Below, one piece after another: positions 52,887 to 61,904 of a stretch of 64,000 bases of DNA. Below the pieces are notes generated by a model. It made no database searches and was not told the DNA's origin. It was given only the letters and a program-made list of their open reading frames with translations. Source of the DNA: Phycisphaerae bacterium RAS2. GTDB lineage: Bacteria; Planctomycetota; Phycisphaerae; UBA1845; UTPLA1. Each line of letters starts with the position of its first letter. The stretch's first letter is position 1. The position numbers were made by a program, and so were the translations under genes. The DNA lies in assembly GCA_007753915.1 (NCBI GenBank), contig CP036352.1, positions 806,001 through 870,000 of the forward strand, in the 5' to 3' direction.

Positions 52887-55241
52887 ATGTCGCCGCGAAA
52901 GCGAGATCGATTCACGGGCTCCCTGCTGGAAAAGCCGACGCTGGAGCGCGGGCCGGTCGCGACGGTCGCGCTGCTGCGCCCGGTGGACAAACCTTATTCA
53001 TATCGCGTGCCGGCCGAACTGGCGGCGACGGTGAAGCCAGGTGCGCGGGTGCGCGTGCCGTTCGGTCGAAGCGGCGCGCCGGCGGATGCGATCTGCCTGG
53101 CGGTGTCGGAAGGAGTCTGGGAAACGTCGCTGCGGCCGATTCTGTCGGTGGATGAATCGAGCGAACCGATCCCCGAGCGGTTGCTGGAACTGGGTCAATG
53201 GGTGTCGCGCTATTACGCGGCGCATCTGGGCCGCACGCTGGATTTGCTCGTGCCGCGCGCCGCGCGGCGAAAATCGGGCTGGCGGAAGGTGCGCTATGTG
53301 CGAATCGTTCCGACCCAGGAATCGGCATCGAGCAAAGTGTCGGAGCCGGGGCGTGGCACCCCGGCGAACGATGAAAGCGCTGCGAATGTGAAGAAGCGCC
53401 GCCCGTCCGCGTTTGCCGAGAAGGCATCTCGAATTGCATCGGCGTTGACGGCGGCGGGAGGGCGCATGGAGCTTGTCGCCTTGTGTTCGGCTGCGGCGTG
53501 CAGCACCGCGACGATTCAGACGCTGGTGCGTCGCGGACGAGCGACTATCGAGATCGAGCGCGAGCCGCAGGAGGCGGCAGCGCCGGTCGTGGAGCGTCAC
53601 GAGCCGAGTTTCTCATTGAACGAAGATCAACAGGCGGCCGTGGAAGGCATCGAATCGGCCATGGCGGGCGGCGGCTTCAGCGTGCAGGTGTTGTTCGGCG
53701 TGACCGGCAGCGGAAAGACGGAAGTCTACGTCACGGCGATTCGGCGCGTGATCTCCGCGGGGCGACAGGCGATTTTTCTTGTGCCGGAGATCGCGCTGAC
53801 GACACAGACGATCACTCGGCTGGCGGCGCGGTTCGACCGCGTGGCGACGCTGCACAGCGGCTTGAGCGACGTGGAGCGGTCGCGCGCGTGGAGTGCGATC
53901 GCGCGGGGCGAGGTGGACGTGGTCATCGGCACGCGCAGCGCGGTGTTCGCGCCGTGTCCGCGGCTGGGGCTGATCGTCGTCGATGAGGAGGCCGAGCCGA
54001 GCTACAAGAGCCAGGCCAGCCCGCGGTATCACGCGCGGGATGTCGCGGTGCGCCGCGCATCGCTGGAGGGCGTCGTGTGCGTGCTGGGTTCGGCGACGCC
54101 GTCGCTGGAGACGTGGCAGAATCTCAAGACCCGCGCGCACTACAAGCTCCTGCGATTGCCGCGGCGAGTCGGCGATCTGCCGATGCCGCAGGTTCATCTG
54201 GTGGACATGCACGAGGAGCATCACGCGCGCGGCGGGGTGCACCTGCTCTCGCGCGAGATGGAGGCCCGGTTGGCGGCGACGCTGAACCAGGGGCAGCAGG
54301 CGGTGATCCTGCTGAACCGCCGGGGTTATGCGAGCTACCTTCACTGCCCCAAGTGCCGCTACGTCGCGACGTGCCCCCGTTGCAGCGTGCGAATGGTGTT
54401 TCACCAGACGACGGGTCAGGTGCATTGCCATTATTGTCTCAATCGAGTGAACCCGCCGGTGCAATGCCCGATGTCGGACTGCGACGGGCGCATGGTGCGA
54501 TTCGGACTCGGCACGCAGCGCGTGGAAGAGGAACTGGCGCGGAAGTTCGCCGGTGTCCGCGCCCGGCGCATGGATTCGGACGTGATGCAGCGGGCGGCGG
54601 ACTACGCCGAAGTGCTGTCGGCCTTCGAGCGGCGAGAGTTCGACGTGCTGGTCGGGACACAGATGATCGCCAAGGGGCTGGACTTTCCGTTTGTGTCGTT
54701 CGTCGGCGTGGTCAGCGCCGATACAGCGCTGGCACAGAATGACTTCCGCGCCGAGGAGCGCACGTTTCAACTCGTCTTGCAGGTCGCGGGCCGCAGCGGG
54801 CGGGGTTTTGCCGGGGGGCACGCCGTCGTGCAGACCTTCGCGAAAGACAACGAGGCGGTGCAGCACGCCGTGCGCGGTGATTACGAGGCCTTCGCCGAGC
54901 GCGAGCTGGCGAGCCGGCGGCGCAATCATCTGCCGCCTGCGACGCGCATGGTGCGCATCGTTCTGGCCGATCAGCAGGCGTCGAAGCTGGCGAAGGAATC
55001 GGCCGCGATGGCGGATCGGCTGCGGGTGATTCTGGCGAAGCGAAACATTGGGGGGACGGTGCAGCCGGCGCGCGAGGCGCCGATCGCGCGGCTGCGCGAC
55101 CAGTATCGCCACGAGATCGTGATGGTATTCTCGGGCGGGGACGCGGTGCTGGCGGCGATGGACGCATTTCGAGCGGAGGGGGCGCTGCGCAGCGCGATCC
55201 AGAGTGTCGTCGTGGACGTAGATCCGGTGTCGTTGCAATAG
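52887..55241 (+). CDS. priA: Primosomal protein N' (replication restart helicase PriA)
   Basis: 784 aa. The start MSPRKRDRF at 52887 is followed by the N-terminal 3' DNA-binding domain (RPVDKPYSYRVP, VRVPFGRSGAPADA). Walker A is GVTGSGKTEVY (271-278 for the P-loop). The DEEH box reads VVDEEAEPSY, with Ala369 in place of the common His. The zinc-binding part has four Cys pairs: CPKC, CPRC, CHYC and CPMSDC, the last with two extra residues. C-terminal helicase motifs include VLVGTQMIAKGLDFP and LQVAGRSGRG. A linker of about 55 residues near 145-200 is Ser/Ala/Lys-rich. PriA reloads the replicative helicase at stalled forks. An alternative ATG at 52878 adds three residues. Confidence 0.96.
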   Translation: MSPRKRDRFTGSLLEKPTLERGPVATVALLRPVDKPYSYRVPAELAATVKPGARVRVPFGRSGAPADAICLAVSEGVWETSLRPILSVDESSEPIPERLLELGQWVSRYYAAHLGRTLDLLVPRAARRKSGWRKVRYVRIVPTQESASSKVSEPGRGTPANDESAANVKKRRPSAFAEKASRIASALTAAGGRMELVALCSAAACSTATIQTLVRRGRATIEIEREPQEAAAPVVERHEPSFSLNEDQQAAVEGIESAMAGGGFSVQVLFGVTGSGKTEVYVTAIRRVISAGRQAIFLVPEIALTTQTITRLAARFDRVATLHSGLSDVERSRAWSAIARGEVDVVIGTRSAVFAPCPRLGLIVVDEEAEPSYKSQASPRYHARDVAVRRASLEGVVCVLGSATPSLETWQNLKTRAHYKLLRLPRRVGDLPMPQVHLVDMHEEHHARGGVHLLSREMEARLAATLNQGQQAVILLNRRGYASYLHCPKCRYVATCPRCSVRMVFHQTTGQVHCHYCLNRVNPPVQCPMSDCDGRMVRFGLGTQRVEEELARKFAGVRARRMDSDVMQRAADYAEVLSAFERREFDVLVGTQMIAKGLDFPFVSFVGVVSADTALAQNDFRAEERTFQLVLQVAGRSGRGFAGGHAVVQTFAKDNEAVQHAVRGDYEAFAERELASRRRNHLPPATRMVRIVLADQQASKLAKESAAMADRLRVILAKRNIGGTVQPAREAPIARLRDQYRHEIVMVFSGGDAVLAAMDAFRAEGALRSAIQSVVVDVDPVSLQ

Positions 55242-55267
55242 CGCGCGGGGGAGGGGATGATTCGGCC

Positions 55268-56497
55268 ATGTCCTTGATCGTGTTTGAAGACGCGGGCTAC
55301 CGCAACCTGCTGCCGATTGTCTATTCGCGGGCGACGTTCAATCTGCGCATCGGCTTCGACAACCTGCTGGCCAAGGTTGAGACAGCCGTCAATCGAACAG
55401 CCGATGCGGTGTACGTGCGTCCGGTGCTGGCGGCCGTGCTGGCGGAGCGACAGCCGCGGCGCGTGAATCAGCCTTCGACCTGCGACGATCAATTGTGGAT
55501 CAATGGGCGCGTGTTGTTGCGAGCCGCGCCCGCGTTGCCGCCGATGTCGGCCGTGTGGCGGGGGGATGTGCTCGTGGCGGCGCGGGTCAATCGGGCGCTG
55601 GGTTCGCAGTTGACGCCGGACGTGCTGCTTGACCCGGCGGCTGTTCGACAGAAGCTGGGCGGGCTGGCCGGCGCAACGATGCCGGACGAGTCCTGGTCGC
55701 TGATCGACTGGCCGTGGCAGGCGGTCCAGGAGAACGCAGGCGAAATCGTGCGTCAGGCGGCGCAGCGGCAGTGCGACGTGCTGGGCCGTGTGTACGCCGG
55801 CGCGCACCTCGTGAGCGGGCATTCGATTCATGTCGGCAATGGTTCAAAGATCAAACCCGGGGCCGTGCTGGACGCCGAGGAGGGACCGATCTACATCGGC
55901 GAGAACGTCACGGTCTCACCCGGCGCGGTGATCGCCGGGCCTTGCTACATCGGCGACAAATGTATGATTAACCCCGGTGCAGCCGTGCGGCCCGGGTGCA
56001 GCATCGGCGAGGCTTGCAAGATCGGCGGCGAGATCGAAGGGACGATCTTCCACGGATACTCGAACAAGCAGCACGACGGGTTCATCGGGCACTCGTATGT
56101 CGGCGAGTGGGTGAACCTCGGCGCGGATACGGTGGGGAGCGATTTGAAGAATACATACGGCCCGGTGCGCGTGCCGATCAACGGCGAGGCGGTCGACTCC
56201 GGGCAGATGTTTGTCGGCGCGTTCATCGGCGACCATACGAAGACCGCGATCGGCACGCGCCTGCCGACTGGCGCAGTGATCGGTTACGGGTGCAATCTGT
56301 TGAGCAGCCGCATGCCGCCGCAGTTTGTGCCGAGTTTTTCGTGGTTGACGGATGCCGGCTCGGCGCGAAATGACCCGGCCAAGGCGCTGGAGGTGGCGCT
56401 GAAGGTCGTGGCGCGCCGCGGGCGGAAATACTCCGCGGCGGAGCAGAAACTGTTTCTGGCTATTTCCGAAGAAGCAGAGAAAGTTGAGCGGAATTGA
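55268..56497 (+). CDS. GlmU-like sugar nucleotidyltransferase with hexapeptide-repeat domain (NTP_transf_4)
   Basis: 409 aa. The N-terminal part (about 1-190) begins MSLIVFEDAGYRNLLPIVYSR, the pattern of the alternative bacterial GlmU-like nucleotidyltransferases of Bacteroidetes, planctomycetes and archaea, lacking the standard GXGTRM loop. Left-handed beta-helix hexapeptides (about 195-360) include IYIGENVTVSPGAVI and CYIGDKCMINPGAAV, with EGTIFHGYSNKQHDGFIGHS and GADTVGSDLKNTYG typical of the acetyltransferase active site. It probably makes or activates UDP-sugar for cell envelope glycans. It starts 26 bases after priA and is followed by repeat-rich DNA. Substrate not assigned. Confidence 0.9.
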   Translation: MSLIVFEDAGYRNLLPIVYSRATFNLRIGFDNLLAKVETAVNRTADAVYVRPVLAAVLAERQPRRVNQPSTCDDQLWINGRVLLRAAPALPPMSAVWRGDVLVAARVNRALGSQLTPDVLLDPAAVRQKLGGLAGATMPDESWSLIDWPWQAVQENAGEIVRQAAQRQCDVLGRVYAGAHLVSGHSIHVGNGSKIKPGAVLDAEEGPIYIGENVTVSPGAVIAGPCYIGDKCMINPGAAVRPGCSIGEACKIGGEIEGTIFHGYSNKQHDGFIGHSYVGEWVNLGADTVGSDLKNTYGPVRVPINGEAVDSGQMFVGAFIGDHTKTAIGTRLPTGAVIGYGCNLLSSRMPPQFVPSFSWLTDAGSARNDPAKALEVALKVVARRGRKYSAAEQKLFLAISEEAEKVERN

Positions 56498-56499
56498 TA

Positions 56500-56516
56500 A
56501 TGGCGAATAGCGAAAT
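56500..56516 (+). repeat. Third copy of the GCGAATR heptamer repeat
   Basis: ATGGCGAATAGCGAAATA begins 2 bases after the stop of the GlmU-like gene and shares 15 bases with the copy at 49657-49681 (there on the − strand). Confidence 0.5.
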
Positions 56517-56556
56517 AATGTAGAATGATGAATGTAGAAAGGGTGGCGCCAATCTC

Positions 56557-56671
56557 AGCCCCGAGCGCCAGCGAGCGGGCACCAAGTGCATTCAATTGAG
56601 TGCGAATTTGGGATTGATTATGAATTCGGCAGTCCAACACGCCGAGTGCCCACTCGCTGGCGCTAGGGGCT
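56557..56671. repeat. Imperfect inverted repeat element (MITE-like)
   Basis: A 26-base arm at 56557-56582 pairs with its inverted copy at 56646-56671, with two mismatches, around a 63-base A+T-richer centre that contains the palindrome TCAATTGA. It fills most of the 235-base gap between two convergent genes. It could be a mobile palindromic element, and it may also act in transcription stop. Confidence 0.65.
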
Positions 56672-56732
56672 GGGTCTAATTGTCATCCGTCGGCATGGAT
56701 AGCGGCAGTCGCCTCGCTACATTCCTAATTCT

Positions 56733-57986
56733 TCATTCAGATGTTTGTGTGGCGTCGGTTGAACCTGTCGCGCCCGGCTGGCTTGCCATCTGCTCCTGCG
56801 GTTGCACGCCGTCTTTCAGGAACAGGTAATACAGCCGACCTTCGCTGTAAGTGAAGCCCGCCATCTTGCCGGCCTCGTCGCCGACGCCCATGTAAATATC
56901 GCAGCGGCCGGGGGCGCGAATCGCTGCGCCGCGATCCTGATCCAGCACAAATGTGCGGAACGGCCGTTTGGTGCCGTGGTCGCGCTCATCGGGAATGCGC
57001 GTGTCGACAAACGCAAGGCCCGCACGGGGGAAGATGTCCTTGTCGGTGGCGATGGAGTGGAACGGTCGCACCTTTTCGGCAAGGCAGCCGTACGGCCCGC
57101 CGGAGGATTCCTGGAAGAAGACGTACCGCTTGTTGAGGTGCAGGTACGTGTCGATGTCTTCCGGGTGTTCCTTGAAGTATCGGATGAGAGTATCGAGTGA
57201 TAGCTTGTATTTGTCGATTTTGCCGTCGGCGACCATCTGGCGGCCGATGGGCGTGTATTCCTGTCCGTTGTGACCGGCGTAACCGATTTCAAAGAGCGAT
57301 TGATCGGGCAGGCGGATGAAGCCCGACCCCTGCACGGTGAAGACGTACGCCTCGAAACGATCACCGAGCCAGACGATTTCATTGCCCATCAGCTCCTGAC
57401 TGGTCTCGATCTCGGCGCGGGTCTTGTACGGCCCGCCGAGCGGGTTGCCTTCGGTGTCCTTCGTGAAGCCGGGCGGCAGACGATAGAGCGGCACAGTGTG
57501 TTCGGCGGTCTGCTCCTTGCTGCCGTTGAAGATCGGGGAGTAATAGCCGGTGAACAGCACGGCGCCTTCGTCGTCGCAGCCGATGGACATGTACACGTCG
57601 TAATCGCGACGAATGGCTTCATCGAGCGCTTCGGGGCTGCTGGACTGGTCCAGCGTCACGAGAAAAGCCTGAAGCGTGCTCATGGCCTTTTCATGCGTGA
57701 TGGGGCCGAGGGGGTAGTACTTCTTGCTCGACGGCTTCTTGAGGTAGTTGATGCTCCCCAGCACGCTGTCGCGCAACGTCGTGCCCTTGGCCTTGAACCA
57801 GGCATCGCCGAACCGCGGATACTGCGATGGGTCAATCTTGCGCAGAGCAAACGCGCCCGGCGGCAGCGGGCGGTCGTAGTCCTTGTCGATGTTGCCGATC
57901 GGCAGCGGCTGGTCGGGCTTCTTGCAGCCGGTCAGTGCGATGGTGGAGAGGGCAATGGCGCAAAACAGGACGAGCGTACGTGGCAT
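56733..57986 (-). CDS. mltA: Membrane-bound lytic murein transglycosylase A (MltA)
   Basis: 417 aa lipoprotein (MPRTLVLFCAIALSTIALTGC, lipobox LTGC, C21). The MltA domain includes VLFTGYYSPIFNGS, and the 3D domain has LDQDRGAAIRAPGRCDIYMG, with the expected catalytic Asp near 363. KRYVFFQESSGGPYG and GRAGLAFVDTR-like positions (PRAGLAFVDTR) match MltA active-site loops. MltA cleaves the MurNAc-GlcNAc bond of peptidoglycan, forming 1,6-anhydro ends, so it supports a peptidoglycan wall in this organism. The start at 57986 sets the lipobox; the longer frame upstream is non-coding. The C-terminal 20 residues are a Gln/Ser/Thr-rich tail. It is divergent from the metzincin-like gene. Confidence 0.94.
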   Translation of the reverse strand: MPRTLVLFCAIALSTIALTGCKKPDQPLPIGNIDKDYDRPLPPGAFALRKIDPSQYPRFGDAWFKAKGTTLRDSVLGSINYLKKPSSKKYYPLGPITHEKAMSTLQAFLVTLDQSSSPEALDEAIRRDYDVYMSIGCDDEGAVLFTGYYSPIFNGSKEQTAEHTVPLYRLPPGFTKDTEGNPLGGPYKTRAEIETSQELMGNEIVWLGDRFEAYVFTVQGSGFIRLPDQSLFEIGYAGHNGQEYTPIGRQMVADGKIDKYKLSLDTLIRYFKEHPEDIDTYLHLNKRYVFFQESSGGPYGCLAEKVRPFHSIATDKDIFPRAGLAFVDTRIPDERDHGTKRPFRTFVLDQDRGAAIRAPGRCDIYMGVGDEAGKMAGFTYSEGRLYYLFLKDGVQPQEQMASQPGATGSTDATQTSE

Positions 57987-58138
57987 GTTCCGACTCCTTT
58001 CGGCGTGGCCACCCGATCCCGGTACGGGACCCCGACCTCTTCGGGCGACGCGAATATCCTTATCTGCCGCCGAATATAACGGCCGATCCGGGGAGATGGC
58101 AACACATTCGACGGTGGGCGGTCCGCAAATTTCGGCGG

Positions 58139-58144
58139 TATAAT
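58139..58144 (+). promoter_or_regulatory. -10 box upstream of the metzincin-like gene
   Basis: Consensus TATAAT followed by CGCAG. No good -35 is seen. A GTG at 58152 lies 7 bases downstream, but the preferred start is 58245, giving a leader of about 95 bases. Confidence 0.45.
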
Positions 58145-58244
58145 CGCAGCCGTGGAGTTGGATGTGGCTGGCGTGTCCCGTGGTGCACGATGGGGAGCCT
58201 GCCTGCATAGGATCAAGTACGCCCTCGCCGGAGAGTTCCCGCTT

Positions 58245-59330
58245 GTGAAATCAGACCCGTTCCATTCACCATTGCGAGCATGGATCGCCTTTCTCGTCCT
58301 TGCCATGCCATGCGCGCTGGGCCTGACCTGCGGCGGGAGCATGAATACGCCGCTTCCGCCCGGACCGATCGGCAGCACACTCGGCACGGCGACGCGGTTG
58401 ATCCTTGACGACGCGGGATTCGCCCCGCTGGATTCGAGTCTCGTCCCGAACAAGGTCGACGTGTACGACCTCGGGCCGGTGCAGCCGGGTGATCGCGTTC
58501 GCGTCGCGCTGGAACCGCCGATCGGCACGCTGCGACCCAAGACGGCGTTGCTGGATTTTGACGGCGTGCTGTTTACCTACTTTTCCGGGCAGGGCGGCGC
58601 GGCAGGCCTGCAAACCGTGATCGACGCCGTGGTTACGCAGGCGACGGGCAAGCTGTTTCTCTGCCTGGCAAACTCGGCAGCGAACAACGTGACGCAGTCG
58701 TACACGGGATCGGTCGAAATACTGCGCAGTCAGCCGATTCCTGCGCCGCCACCGCAGATTCTCCTGTTGAACTTCGCGGGCGGATCGATCCAGCTGCCCG
58801 AGGGCAATTTCACCGTGATGCCGTTCGACGCCGCGGACATCGACGCGACCTATGCCGGTTTGACCGATGCGATCAAGTCGAAAATCGCCGAAGTCGTGCG
58901 CGAGAACTTCGAGGACACGCCCGTGCAGGTCGTCACCAGCGACGATCCGCCGCCCGCGGGCAACTTCAGCACAATCGAGTTCGGCGCGTTTAGCGCCACG
59001 CTCTTCGGCATCTCGCAGGACGTCGATCAGGAGAATGTCGAGTGCTGCGACGATGCCATCGTCTTCACCAATGATTTCGATAAGGCGTTCGCCGTGCAGC
59101 CGACCGCCGACGGCATCGCAACGGCCATCGGAAACGTCGCGGCGCACGAGGCGGGGCACCTGCTGGGGCTGAATCACACATCCGACATCACCGACCTGAT
59201 GGACACGACCGGCTCGGCGAGCACGCTTCTGGGCGATCAGGATTTCAAGACCGCGAACCTGCACCCGAACATCTTTCCGTTTGGAAAGCAGGACGGCCCG
59301 GGGATGATCAATCGTGTCGTGGGGCCGTAA
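58245..59330 (+). CDS. Secreted metzincin-like zinc metalloprotease (putative)
   Basis: 361 aa. The GTG at 58245 with GGAGA ahead gives MKSDPFHSPLRAWIAFLVLA, a signal peptide ending near a possible lipobox (LGLTC). A beta-rich N-terminal unit (about 40-170) resembles a pre-peptidase-type domain. The catalytic part has HEAGHLLGLNH (H301, H305, H311), the HExxHxxGxxH zinc motif, with a Met turn at DLMD (M319). The spacing to the Met is short compared with most metzincins. A GTG at 58152, seven bases after a TATAAT, would add 31 residues ahead of the signal and is less likely. Its substrate is unknown. It is divergent from mltA. Confidence 0.82.
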   Translation: MKSDPFHSPLRAWIAFLVLAMPCALGLTCGGSMNTPLPPGPIGSTLGTATRLILDDAGFAPLDSSLVPNKVDVYDLGPVQPGDRVRVALEPPIGTLRPKTALLDFDGVLFTYFSGQGGAAGLQTVIDAVVTQATGKLFLCLANSAANNVTQSYTGSVEILRSQPIPAPPPQILLLNFAGGSIQLPEGNFTVMPFDAADIDATYAGLTDAIKSKIAEVVRENFEDTPVQVVTSDDPPPAGNFSTIEFGAFSATLFGISQDVDQENVECCDDAIVFTNDFDKAFAVQPTADGIATAIGNVAAHEAGHLLGLNHTSDITDLMDTTGSASTLLGDQDFKTANLHPNIFPFGKQDGPGMINRVVGP

Positions 59331-59465
59331 GGCGAAGCCAGACGTCGAGAAATCGAAAAGTCAAAACAAGGGTACGGAGGCGTAAGGTGGGCATCGCCCG
59401 CCGTAAGTCGTAGTCGTAGGGTGGGTCCTCGACGCACCACTTTTTCTAAGAATCAATGACCTCGC

Positions 59466-60110
59466 TCACTGCGGCGCATTGGTCATCGGGTCTTTGGTGG
59501 TCGACGCGCTGACGCCTACAAGATGAATGGTCGTGCAGCGTTCCTCCCCGTCGAAGCGAAGAACGCAATAGCGTGCTCCGCGTGAATTGGTCCAATTTCG
59601 AACATCGTAAACGCGCAGGGTCTCACCGGATTCGCGATTGCGCAGCGTGGCAAGCGGCTCTTTCAACTCGGCGTCCTGCCGGCAGGCGTCCGGTGACTTG
59701 CCCATGACCTTCGGCTTGATCGCGGCGGCCTTGATCACGTCTTCCACGCCGTCGATGTTTCGCTTCACGCGCGACAGGGCAACGATCTTCCCGCTCCGCG
59801 CTTCCACGACCCAGTTCTGCGTGTCGAGCGGGTCGCCCTTCACGAGGTAGGTAATCAACTCGCGCTGCGGGTCCTGTGCATCGACAAGCGTCTCCTCGCG
59901 CGTTCCGAACATCTCATCGGCCGCGCTGACCGGCTGCTCGTGCAGCTTCTCCTGCCGCTTCTTCACTTCGCTATCGTTGATGACATCGCCAATCGCCATC
60001 GCGGCGAGGCTGACGGGGTGAAGGCGGCAACCCGCCGACGCACCGAGCAGCAGCCCAAGGATTCCTGCTGTGAACGTCAAGCGACCGCGAAACGAATCTC
60101 GAATGATCAT
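59466..60110 (-). CDS. Hypothetical lipoprotein
   Basis: 214 aa. The N-terminus MIIRDSFRGRLTFTAGILGLLLGASAGC is a lipoprotein signal with lipobox ASAGC (C28). The rest has no recognised domain: a helical stretch (about 40-65), then mixed alpha/beta with QNWVVEARSGKIVALSR and RVYDVRNWTNSRGARYCVLRFDG. No membrane segment beyond the signal. It has a 135-base gap from the metzincin-like gene, which it converges with, and is separate from the UVR-domain gene. Envelope location is the only thing that can be stated with support. Confidence 0.8.
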   Translation of the reverse strand: MIIRDSFRGRLTFTAGILGLLLGASAGCRLHPVSLAAMAIGDVINDSEVKKRQEKLHEQPVSAADEMFGTREETLVDAQDPQRELITYLVKGDPLDTQNWVVEARSGKIVALSRVKRNIDGVEDVIKAAAIKPKVMGKSPDACRQDAELKEPLATLRNRESGETLRVYDVRNWTNSRGARYCVLRFDGEERCTTIHLVGVSASTTKDPMTNAPQ

Positions 60111-60340
60111 GATGCACTGCTCCAGATGGCTACCGGCGTCGGGTTGGATGCGCGCGGCACGTCAATTCTGAAACCCGGATCATGGTCCATTCCGGCGTGG
60201 AGGGCAAACTTTGCGGATGAGGCACGAAGGGAATAGGTATCAGGAAACAGTAGAACGGAGTCGTAAAGCCGGTCCTGGCCACCGGCCACTAACCACTGCC
60301 AACTGCTCTGTACTTGGTTGACGGCTCACGGCTCGCGGCG

Positions 60341-61135
60341 TTACTTCTTCGGCCGCCGTCGGGCGGGGGCCCCGGCCTGCTGCTCGCGCATGGACTGCAT
60401 GCGCTGCCGCAGCACGATGGCGTCTTCGTAGCGCTCTTCGTCCACGGCGCGTTGCAGTTCGTCTTCGAGCTTCTGCAGCGGGTCAGCCGGCAGGCGCGCG
60501 GCGATTTCGCTTCGAAGCGCCATGAGAATGGAGACTTCGGTGGCGTCTTCCCAGCGTTCGTCCTGACCCGATTCGGACATGACGTCCTTGATGGCGGTCA
60601 GGCCGGCGTTGACGCGGGCCAGGGCCGTCTTGAACGAGCCTTTGCGCAGGGCGAGATGAACCTCGGCGCGGGTGTTCATCATGATGAGGTACGGGCGGTA
60701 CTGCTCCAGCACCTCGCGGTCGCTCTCCTCGCGGGCGTAATTGCCGCACAGGTCGAGCACGCGCAGATTGCGACTGGTGTCGCGCTGCACGCCGGCAAAA
60801 TCCTCGAGAACGAACTCGGCGAGGTAGCGGTGGTAGTACTGAACGGATTCTTCGCGCAGGGCCTGGCACTCTTCGGGCGTCAGCTCCAGCCCCAAATCGG
60901 TGCCGTTCTTGTTCGTGTGTTCGGTGATGCGGTTTTCGTGAAAGTCGAGCAGCGATTCAAACCCGTGGGGGCGAAGCCCGTCGGGCCGACCCTGGACCTC
61001 CATCTGCAGCAGGCCCAGGTCCAGACGCATCTGGATCTTGATCGTGCCGTCATCCCCGGTGACCTTCCGCACCGTGATTTGATTGGGCTCGTAATCCCAA
61101 CCGGCCAGGATACGTCGCAGATCGTGAGATGCCAT
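60341..61135 (-). CDS. UVR-domain protein
   Basis: 264 aa, cytosolic. The start MASHDLRRILAGW at 61135 is preferred to an ATG five codons upstream. The middle is mostly helical (TPEECQALREESVQYYHRY, REVLEQYRPYLIMM), and the C-terminal UVR motif is KLEDELQRAVDEERYEDAIVLR (shown here in two parts: KLEDELQRAVDE and RYEDAIVLRQRM), as in UvrB, UvrC and McsA-type proteins, where it mediates protein contact. No nuclease or zinc-finger residues are seen. A − strand TATAAT (61185 to 61180) lies about 45 bases upstream. It is transcribed away from rpsA. The role could be an adaptor; not assigned. Confidence 0.85.
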   Translation of the reverse strand: MASHDLRRILAGWDYEPNQITVRKVTGDDGTIKIQMRLDLGLLQMEVQGRPDGLRPHGFESLLDFHENRITEHTNKNGTDLGLELTPEECQALREESVQYYHRYLAEFVLEDFAGVQRDTSRNLRVLDLCGNYAREESDREVLEQYRPYLIMMNTRAEVHLALRKGSFKTALARVNAGLTAIKDVMSESGQDERWEDATEVSILMALRSEIAARLPADPLQKLEDELQRAVDEERYEDAIVLRQRMQSMREQQAGAPARRRPKK

Positions 61136-61904
61136 GGCGGTCTCCCCCAAGCAAGGGTATTTACGTCGGGAGTCACTCCATTATATCTCTTAACTTCGGC
61201 CGAATGCGCCGGATTCTCGTCCATTGATTTCCACACGCGCATTTTTTTCCCAAGGTGCCGATAAAGCCGGTGACAACGCGCCGCCGCGCGGCCTATCATC
61301 TGTCAGGAGCCTCGCACTTACACAACTCGATTGCTGCCTTCGCCGGCCGCGCTCACGGTTCGCGCCGCAGGCGAATATCGGCTTCGTCGCAGTCCGTGGG
61401 CCCTGCGCATTTCCGCGACCACGGCGCAGTTCTTGTCGTCGCGGCCATTCACGTTTCGTGCCTCGCCGACGGACGTTAGCGAATCGCAGCCATCACGTCG
61501 GCCTTCATCCAGTAGACACATTCTCGATCCGGCAGATAGTCCGAAAGCACGCTGGACGGTCGAAAGTCGTCTGCCGTTACATGAGAAATGCGCTTTTCTG
61601 TATCGAGTTCGCGACAGGGCGATTCCCGACCGATGAAAGACAGGGGCGACCGGACCGTGGTGTCGACTTGGCCGTCGCCTTCGGGTATCGTATGGTCTAA
61701 TCGGCGGGAAGGAATTCTCCGCCGTTTTCCTGCTGTCTCGTCCCGCACGCAAATGGAATTGCTGCGACGAACGATCGCCGAATCGCCATGCTCTCCGTAC
61801 GGCTGGGAGAGCGGCCCGATCGGCGATGGCCTTTGCGTGCCTCGTTGTTTACCAGCCGAACGTTCGCGCGGTCGCCTGACGGCTGCGTGAGGATTAAACC
61901 GACC
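61136..61904. other. Long intergenic region ahead of rpsA
   Basis: About 770 bases between divergent genes. The left end has a − strand TATAAT (61185 to 61180) that probably serves the UVR-domain gene. The promoter of rpsA must lie in the rest, but no clear pair was found. Several small open frames exist; they are arginine/serine-rich or have weak third-position G+C bias, and none is accepted. The length would allow an untranslated regulatory leader for ribosomal protein S1. Confidence 0.4.

Noticed and set aside
53613-55238. 541-codon open frame on the − strand opposite priA
   Set aside because: Shadow of priA with His/Arg-rich composition.
56557-56671. Inverted repeat as a simple terminator of the GlmU-like gene
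   Set aside because: The loop is 63 bases and there is no T-run, so a repeat element fits better.
58152-58244. GTG at 58152 as start of the metzincin-like gene (leaderless)
   Set aside because: It sits 7 bases after TATAAT, but would place 31 residues before the signal peptide; the GTG at 58245 with a ribosome site fits better.
61476-61748. 90-codon − strand frame in the region ahead of rpsA
   Set aside because: Amino-acid balance is fair, but third-position G+C is near neutral, there is no ribosome site and no family match, so it is left out.
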